From Gnetum montanum (lineage: Eukaryota; Streptophyta; Gnetopsida; Gnetales; Gnetaceae): DNA of 64,000 bases. Where the stretch lies: positions 438,860 through 502,859 of the forward strand of contig MNCI01010025.1 of assembly GCA_015680685.1 (NCBI GenBank), given 5' to 3'. Positions 56,151-64,000 of the stretch are shown here, piece by piece. A program made the position numbers and the translations under genes. Numbering within the stretch: position 1 is the stretch's first letter; the number at the start of each line of letters is the position of its first letter. Below the pieces are notes generated by a model that was not told where the DNA came from, ran no database searches, and worked only from the letters and a program-made list of their open reading frames with translations.

Positions 56151-59100
56151 GTGGAGGCTTCTCAATTTGACTTCTTTCCTTTGTCATCAAGCTTCTAAAA
56201 TTAATACCTATTTAGGAGCATCTGAAGTTTCTCCTTTCTCATCGTAGGATCATGTACCATCCATGTAGATTTTGCAATGTTTGATGGAGTCAATACATCA
56301 CATGGACATGGAAATTGTAGAAACATTGTTTTTTCTTTTATGTATCAAACCACAAAATATCATTGTTCTTCCTCAAAATCCATGGTTACCTTTCTTAATT
56401 CTTCATAATATATCATCTTGCATGCTAGGTTTGTTGCTACATCCTTCTATCCTTAATAGCTAGCTTTAACAATTTCGAGCTCAAAGTTTACAAGATGTAG
56501 TTTTTGTAAATCATCCTTTCAATCAATAAAATCCTTCTGTTACATGGAATAGATTGTTGCTACCTAGTTCTTGAGTTTTTTCTAAGGCTATCTAGCTATT
56601 AACATGGCCAAGTTAGCATATCAAAGGTTAGCTAACCCCATTTATTATATTAGGTCTTCAACCTATAGGTCATTGTTCTTTATCTTAGCCTTGTCAACAT
56701 GGGCAAGGCTATCCAAGATGGGTTACCAATTTGGTGTTTGAGTAGTTATGGAATTGATTCTAGCCTTGGTCATCTATATATATTTTTTGGTCTATTTGTA
56801 CATCCCCACTTGGTCCTTGAAATGCTCCTTGAGCTTTTTGTGCTTCTTGGTCTCATTTTGCCATGTACTTATTTTAATTGCAAACTTTTGAAATATTATG
56901 CAAGATTATTTTATTGATAATGTTATTTTTTCTTGAGACAATCTATTCATATCCTAGTTAACTCAGATGAATTTTTCTCTTAGTTAATGGATGCTTTCCT
57001 TGAAATCATTTTTATGCTTCTTGATGTTAGTTAACCTCATATTGTCGACATCAAGCTTTTTATTTTCCTCCTCAAGAGTAGTGAGAGCTTTAGCATGCAT
57101 GTATGTTTGTGCTTCTACTACTAAGGAATTTCACACAAACTTCTCTATTTCCATCTAAACTTGTATTTTTGTAGTAATGAGTTACCTTACTTGGTCAATT
57201 CTATACTATTCAAGTTGGTCAGGGGAAAAAACTTGTGTAGGGTTCCTTAGTTCTTCTCTTAGAGTTGTCAATTTTTCTTGTAGCCTCTTCACTTAATTTT
57301 TAGCATGTTTTCCCCTTGTTTCTACCATTACTAGCTTCCCCTTGGTGGCTATTAGATTAGAATGAACTATAGTGATATCACTGGGGATACCAAAAATATT
57401 TTTCATGACCTAGCCTATCTCCACTAGTTTATCAAGTACATCTTAATGCTCTGTGAGCATCATGGAGGTACCAACTAGCATTTGAGGGTTTATAGATCTT
57501 GGAATATCAATTGATGGCATAACAAGAACATTAAATATCTCATTGATGTGATAAGTTATAATTTTTTTGGTAATTGCTATATTTGGTATTTCATGAACAC
57601 AACTATGGTACCTTCACCAGTTTTGAACATCACCTAGAAGGATGTAGCATTCCGTGAGATCTATTGTATCTAGTCCTCCTCTCCTTCTACATGTAATGAT
57701 GCCTACCCACTAGTAGGGTCTATGGAAATTGTACATATTATAGAGCTTCCTCTTACTCTATACATAGCTAATCCCTCCTTTAATTCCTAGATAATAGTAT
57801 CTATGAGCTAACATAGATGTCTTATCAAGGGTTTGTAGTCTTGTGGTGGTGGTGGTACTTTTTGTTTAGACTATCACCTATAGGTGATTGACTATTGTGT
57901 CCTACTTACTAATGTTGATTCATAGCTAGAATGTTATTAGCTAGTATAGAACTTGAAGCATCCTTAGTGCCTGCTAGATTTTTGAGTTGATCTTTCTTTG
58001 GTGTACTAGTTTTGACATCTCAGCATAGGACATATTCTGGGCTTTCTGTGGAACATCATTAGTGCAGCCCAAGATCCCCACTTTCTTGCATAGCATCCTG
58101 ATAAGGCAAGGGAATAACAGTGTTAGTTTCCCTAACTTATTTGCTTCAAACTACCTTTGGATCTCTAGGAAGAGCAAATAGATGATGTTAACATTAAATT
58201 TTTCCATAAATATTACACTTCATTGGGATGCATATTGGAGATTTGATTGATCCTCTTTACTATGAACTAGTGATAATATCAAATCTTAAAATAAATATTC
58301 TTCTTCATAATGAGCTTACTATAATCTTTATCCTCTTTCTTCTGAGCTCTTTGTAGTCACAACATTTTAGCATTCATGTCAAACCTTGTGAAAATTTATG
58401 CAACATTAGCTTCAATATTTGGTATATTCAATGCCTTTCCTATTGCCTCAATAGAGTATGGCATTGATACCTCCTCAATATTCATTGTTTTATCATCTTG
58501 TTTATTTTGCTAGAATTGGTAGACTTCTCTTAAGTACCATTTGGCATTGTTGAATAGTGTTGGTCATATGGGAGATTCCTAGAGTTGCATTCTAATAGCT
58601 TCTAGGGAAAAATTCATGAAGGGGCCAAAGTTAAATTCTACAATGATCATGAGAATTATAGATTTCGCTTAGATTATCTAGAGGCATTCATCAGATAGTG
58701 TGAGACACTGTTCCTATTCAGGTGCTAGTGGTGCCTCTACTTTTGCTTATGTTGAATGTTGAGTGGTAGAAGTATATTCATGAAAAATGAATAATTGAGC
58801 CTTTTGTTCAATGTCTTTAGCTTGGGAATTCTATTCTCCCACTTGGCCTCTTCCTCAACCTCTTAGTCTTTTGCTACTATGCTATGAATGTCATTTGGCC
58901 ATTGGTCTCTTCAGGACCATCTACAATCATTAAGAGCTTAAGGTTACTAAGATGTTTAAATTAGTTATTAATAGTTAATAATCCTTCTTGTACTCATAGT
59001 TTGATCAAGTTTTTATCTTTTTTTCAATTAGTTATGATCTTTATCATGATTGTAGAGTTAAAGAAATTTTAAAAAGAAATCTTGAGTGTTATGTCTGTAA

Positions 59101-59470
59101 TTATTATGACCATTCACAGTTATTATTTTCTTGTTTATTGTGCTCTTAGATGGTTGGTATGGTTAGTTAGGAGAATTAATTAATTTCTTTTGCTCAAATT
59201 TATTAGTTAGTTCGAATATTCTTATAGTATTCTTATACTTAGATTTCATATTGTCTTTTGAATGCTAGGAAATTTTGGCTCAACTATCCTTATGTACATG
59301 TAAACTATACACAAATAAGTTGATCACTCTAGAATCAATAGGGTTCTAGAATTTTACAACTTGTAGTTGTGATGAGAAAGTTATGGCATCGAGAATTTTG
59401 CTTGCCAAAGCTTAGAAAAACTAGAAAATTTTCTCTTGCTTTGAAATGTGTTGAACCCTAAGAATTGGTT
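56151..59470 (-). pseudogene. Decayed coiled-coil coding debris, probably retroelement-derived
   Basis: Minus-strand protein-like stretches with frequent stops. About 58.55-58.4 kb: LFNNAKWYLREVYQF, then MPYSIEAIGKALNIPNIEANV. About 57.2-56.95 kb: AQTYMHAKALTTLEEENKKL, then MRLTNIKKHKNDFKESI. The second is coiled-coil-like. No named domain is recognised. The order (globular part, then coiled coil) parallels the unknown antisense region at 40.7-45.2 kb. The plus-strand frames at 56272-56463 and 56699-56917 are shadows. Confidence 0.4.
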
Positions 59471-61623
59471 TACTTTTTAATAAGTATTTTGTTAAAGACA
59501 TGCATTTTAATTGATTTTATATTTTTAATTAGTGTTTAATTAATGTTTATTATATTTTAGTTTAGTGATGAATATTAGTATTAGTTATTAGTTTATTTTA
59601 ATTAATATGACATATTATTATATATTAATGTGATTATAATTATATTTATATATATATATTATGTAAACATTATACATAATCATAGATGTAAATAATATAA
59701 AAAAATTATATAAATATTATATATTATATTATTATTATTAACTATATAAATAAATAATAAAATTAGGAAAACAAGCCCATTCATGCGCTAGGTACAGGTG
59801 CATTGGCAATGGTAGCAACAACAATGGCGACAGTCACATAGGTCTCTCATCTTCTCCTTTGCTTGGTTTGTTCGAAATCAAGGCAAAGGCATCGTTATCA
59901 ACCTTCTTGACACCAATGTCTGGCCTAAGAGCCATAGCTTTGGCAACACAGGTATAAATTTGTTGTGACGGAGCACTAGAAGGGTAGTGAGGGTTTCACT
60001 ATTACACCAGATGTAGTAAGGGGTTCAAGTGTAGCAATTGTAGAGTGTGATGATGATGGATGATGACAAGCATGGTGATGATAGATGATGACAATGCTAG
60101 CAATGACACTAGTAACAATGGTGAAGGTGGATTATGAAATGCATAATAGAGAATGGTGAAGGTAGCAGCAACAATGACATAGTGCAGCTAGGGTAGGCAA
60201 CAATAGTGTCGCTACAGTAGTAGTAGTGAATAGGATGCAAGGACAATGGAAAGGAATAAAATGGAAATAACATAGCAATGGGTCAAAGAAATGGTGATGG
60301 AAAATGCATGAAATGGTAGGTGGATCAAAGAAAAGCATAGTAGCACAAGGCAATGATTGGTAGCACTCATGACAAGTGCAATGGGATCAAATAGGTAGCG
60401 AATTCAGCTTGCCATCAAGCATAGCAAGGGTTCTCAATAGCATGTGAAATGGTAGGTAGATTAGAAATAGCAACATGAGTGATGGTTTTTAATATGTGGC
60501 AGTAGCAAATGTGCAGCATGGCCAAGGTAGATCAGGGCAAGAATGCAACGTGATCAGGTAGAAACAATGGCATGCACAACAATGATAGTGATGACAAGCA
60601 ATATAGCAAGGGTTTTACTATTTCATGAATAATGGTAGCTACAAGACATGGTAAGATCAAGGCAAATTCATAGTCACCATTCCTTGGACCTACTCGTGGA
60701 CTCATTCCTATCCATGGAAAGTCAACCATGGCAGTTGTTAATGAGAGTTACATATGACAAAGTCATGGCCATTACTCATCTCTTGGTTGGCATTTCTTGT
60801 ATTGTTTTACCACTTCCAAAGTTTAGAATAATTAAAATATCAAGGATAAAAATCTAGAATTTCCATAAATTTAGAAAGATTTATGTTTATCCATCCATTA
60901 TTATAATGTTTATTTTTAAACCTTGTTGAAGTATAAATAAGACTTCAACTTTTTATTGATTTGTGCATCATTTGTGCATCCATTAGGCATCAAAGGGGCA
61001 TCTTGGGTGCAACTCAGGGTGTGAAATCCTAGGGCCACTAAGTGCATCTTTTGTGCATCCACTAGGCATCATTTGTACAACCCAATGGGAACCTAACAAG
61101 CACAAAATATGCACCAAAATTGATACCTAAAAAAATCCACATCAAGTTAAATTTCAATTTCCCTTGAAGAATTATTATGTAAGGATTCGTTAAGCTTTGT
61201 CGCAACTAAAGACCATTAGAGTCCATTTTCGGGGGTCCAAGTTGCTACACTGTAGAAAAAACAATGTAGAATCACAAGATTAGGTGAAGTCTCCTTTGTA
61301 ATTTTCATAATCTATACTTTTATTCATGACTTCCATTTGATGTAATTATTAAGCTTTATTCTTGAAATTATGATTAGAAGTTGATTTTACTTATGAGTGA
61401 TAGCCATAAGTATGGAATTTGTTTAGATTTTATTTTTACCATTTATTATCTTGATGATTTATTTTGACTTTTAACCATTCCTCCACGAGATATGACTCAT
61501 GGGTCAGCCACAAATGAGGTGAAAATCTTTACAATGAAAGAAAGAAAATTAAATTTTAGAGGTATCCAACATTGAATTTTTCTTGGTTTGTCAAAATGAT
61601 AAAATGAAAAATTTTCTAACTCC

Positions 61624-61658
<35 letters not shown>

Positions 61659-63380
61659 TATTTTTATATGCACGACATTGTAGATGTGACATTGTAGCTA
61701 CGACATCGTAGGGCATATGACATCATAGTTATGATGTCACCTTGTAAAAATTTTTGATTTTTTGAAACTTTTGAAGGAAAAATTGAGTCAATTGTATAAT
61801 GTGAAAGACATAGAAAGTATATACAAGGTTATGAATGATAGATGATGCTTGAAATGCAAAAATTAAACATTTTAAAGTTATAAAGAAGGAATCTTAGGCA
61901 AAAAAATTTAATTGGATATATATGAGATGGATTGAATATTTTTAGTATGCAAATGGATTATAAAATTTTTTCAAAAGTATTCTTTAAGTACTAAAAGTAT
62001 TTATGAGGCACAAGATGATGTGGAATTGCTCATCAGGTATGAGGTACAAGAATTATACAAGTGGATCCTCCCCAAAGTAGGCTCCAACCATTAGTTCCCA
62101 TATATAACCATGCTTAAAAGTATTTGTAGACACTCAAGGAGTGAAATGTAAGACATACCTATCTAGCAAAACACAATGTTAATATTGCCAGATTGGGAAA
62201 ATGACATAATATTATACAAAATAAAAAAATTATGATTAAATATACTAGTGATTTGGAATGGGATGTAGAAGGGATTGCAAAAATCAGAAGCTAAGGTATC
62301 TTACCATAAGTAGAATGAATCCTTGTGTGTGATATGTGATTAAAGTAATCATTAGCCTTTTTTTCCAAGATTCAAACCAAGTTCAAACCACTATCAAGTG
62401 ACATCGCATTGTATCATCCCCAAGACTAACAAACATAAGACTACCATTGTTGCAAGAGGCATTACCACTTGGTAATGTAGTTTAAGGAAGGAGTTTATTA
62501 ATAGTACATTTTTTATTTTTTTCAAATTTTTAGGAAGCCACCTACCTTGAGGCATGGCTAACGTGTCTTTGTAATGGAACCTCTAGAACTTTTATTCTGT
62601 GCTTTTATTTTATTTTTACTATGTCAACCTCACTAGAGGGCTACCTTCATGCATGGATAACATGTCTTTCTAGTGACATGGTAAAAAAACACTTATTGTA
62701 CTCTTACTTTCATTTTTTGTTAGAACTCAAAAAAATAATAAACGCTTAACAATAAAATAAAACTCATAATAGTAGTCCTAAAGAATCCACAAGTCTTCTT
62801 AATGTCACACCCTTTCCATTTCCTCTTGGTTCTTCACTTTTCTATCTAGGAATAATGACCAAAAAATTATTTTTCATTTTATTATAAATAGAATATCATT
62901 ATGGCCATGGTGAGAACCTCTTATTTTTGGAAATGAGTGGATGGATGAAGTGGTCCCACTATATATGTAATTAGTACTTTATTATTTGATAATATAGGGT
63001 AATCTTCACCTTATTGGAATTAAATCTTGCTTTATTCCTTACACTTTATTAGAAGAATCAACAAAAATATGTAATTAAAATGATATAAAATGGTAAAATA
63101 AAGGAATAATTTGAAAAATATTAAAGAATAACAAATGATTAAGAAATGAAAAAGTATAAAAGAATGAAAAGATATCAAAGAATGTGAAAACATACTAAGA
63201 AAAGAAAAAGATTTAGTTTGGTGCATAAGGATCATAGAGGGCACCACATGAATATTATTGAAAATTGTTAAGGAAAAGATCAAATGGATATAAGATGGTT
63301 CGGTAAGCTAGGTAAAGTTTAGAGAGGATTCAAGATATTCATAGTATAGTTTGACCTATTGAATATTAACTAAAACAAGT
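59471..63380. other. Unassigned AT-rich and simple-repeat region
   Basis: 59.5-59.76 kb is almost pure A/T. 59.8-60.6 kb is rich in GATGATGG and AGCAACAATG-type words. 60.96-61.09 kb has near-duplicate TTGTGCATCCATTAGGCATC blocks. 61.66-61.74 kb has short repeats around GACATTGTAG. No gene was recognised. Confidence 0.45.
61626..61657. repeat. (TA)n microsatellite
   Basis: About sixteen uninterrupted TA units. Confidence 0.95.
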
Positions 63381-64000
63381 TTGTGTGGGGAAGTTGAATG
63401 GAAAATTTGTATAGCTCCTGAAGGATATGTGGCATGGATGATGTAGGATCCTTCCCATAAGGTTTGGAACTTATCCTTTTGTGGCACATGAATGGGATTA
63501 TAATATAAGACCTAATCACTTAGTTTGATTGATACTTATCAGATACATGTATCATGCTTACGTTTGGAGTACTTTTTATGTATTTTGTTTCTCATCAAGT
63601 CTACAAGTCTATTTTCTCCTAAAAGGTTTAGGTTCATAAGACATTCTTTCTATGATAATTTCTAATTGAGGTTAAGTTTCCTAGTAATAGCTAAGATTTG
63701 TAGCTTTTCTATTATTGGTAGTGTAGACAATTTTTCATATACCAACTCATGGGGTGAATATCCTATTGGAAGTTTCCATGTGGTCCTATAAGCTCATAAA
63801 GCATCATTTAGTTTAGTGGTTCAATATTGCTACATGATCCTTTGTTCACATCTTGTAAAATTCTCTATTGGTGCTCTTTTAAAACACACCATATTACTAG
63901 TCCATTAGCACAAATCTTGTAGATATTTCCATTTATTTTCATATACCTTTTTCTATATGGAGGAATTGCTCTTTCTATTTTCAGTTCCACTTGATAGGGA
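63380..64000 (-). pseudogene. Gypsy pol, end of integrase, running off the window
   Basis: The minus-strand reading has a conserved integrase block near 63.81-63.70 kb: AYRTTWKLPIGYSPYELVYE followed by KLSTLPI (the ALWAYRT..K.P.G.SPY.LVYG pattern). It continues with LNLN, LMNLNLLGENRLVDLMRN, then a C-terminal part with KDKFQTLWEGSYIIHATYPS near 63.45 kb. Stops are present. The motif details differ from integrase of element B, so it is a different family. The upstream pol lies beyond the right edge. Confidence 0.75.

Noticed and set aside
55310-56920. Functional gene between element C and the right-hand debris
   Set aside because: Open frames are short, lack domain motifs, and the reading on the other strand fits decayed coding sequence better.

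Overview
This window looks like nuclear DNA from a large, repeat-rich seed-plant genome. The evidence is a plant rhamnogalacturonan lyase gene with many introns, a plant-type C2H2 zinc-finger gene carrying the QALGGH signature, and long stretches of old, stop-riddled Ty3/gypsy, Ty1/copia, LINE and SINE debris. The low gene density and heavily decayed nested LTR elements would suit a gymnosperm, but that is a guess; nothing in the sequence fixes the species.

Layout. 1-2.7 kb: decayed coding debris and unassigned DNA. 3.0-3.7 kb (minus): an intact-looking, intronless single-finger C2H2 gene in a GC-rich island. 4.48-4.75 kb (minus): an orphan first exon resembling an S1/P1-type nuclease. 4.8-9.3 kb: AT-rich DNA with about six tRNA-derived SINE-like copies. 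9.3-9.56 kb: a LINE zf-RVT fragment. 9.675-17.914 kb (plus): element A, an LTR retrotransposon with gag and protease but no reverse transcriptase, RNase H or integrase. 19.447-25.276 kb (plus): a complete 17-exon family-4 polysaccharide lyase gene (721 codons by my splice model, all phases consistent). 25.3-26.6 kb: a decayed copia fragment. 26.591-55.303 kb (minus): a nest. Element C, another gag-protease-only element, is split by the larger element B (31.333-51.864 kb), which carries gag, protease, reverse transcriptase, two RNase H domains and integrase. Inside B sits a solo LTR of the B type (42.236-44.149 kb) with a perfect 5-bp target duplication. It interrupts a plus-strand (antisense) coding region of unknown function. 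55.3-63.4 kb: LTR-like and coiled-coil debris, simple repeats and unassigned DNA. 63.4-64.0 kb (minus): the 3' part of another gypsy pol, running off the window.

How the parts relate. Elements A and C have nearly the same net length (about 8.2 kb once B is removed from C). They share with B the primer-binding site type, polypurine tract, LTR start and core promoter, but lack pol. The simplest reading is a non-autonomous pair that depended on a B-like Tat-lineage partner. All three carry a degenerate short motif around TTAAACTA in repeated copies, mostly flanking the positions where pol is present in B or absent in A and C. The most unusual material is this motif array and the antisense coding region between protease and reverse transcriptase of B, which has its own TATA-like sequence. 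The host genes (zinc finger, lyase, nuclease exon) show no evident functional link.
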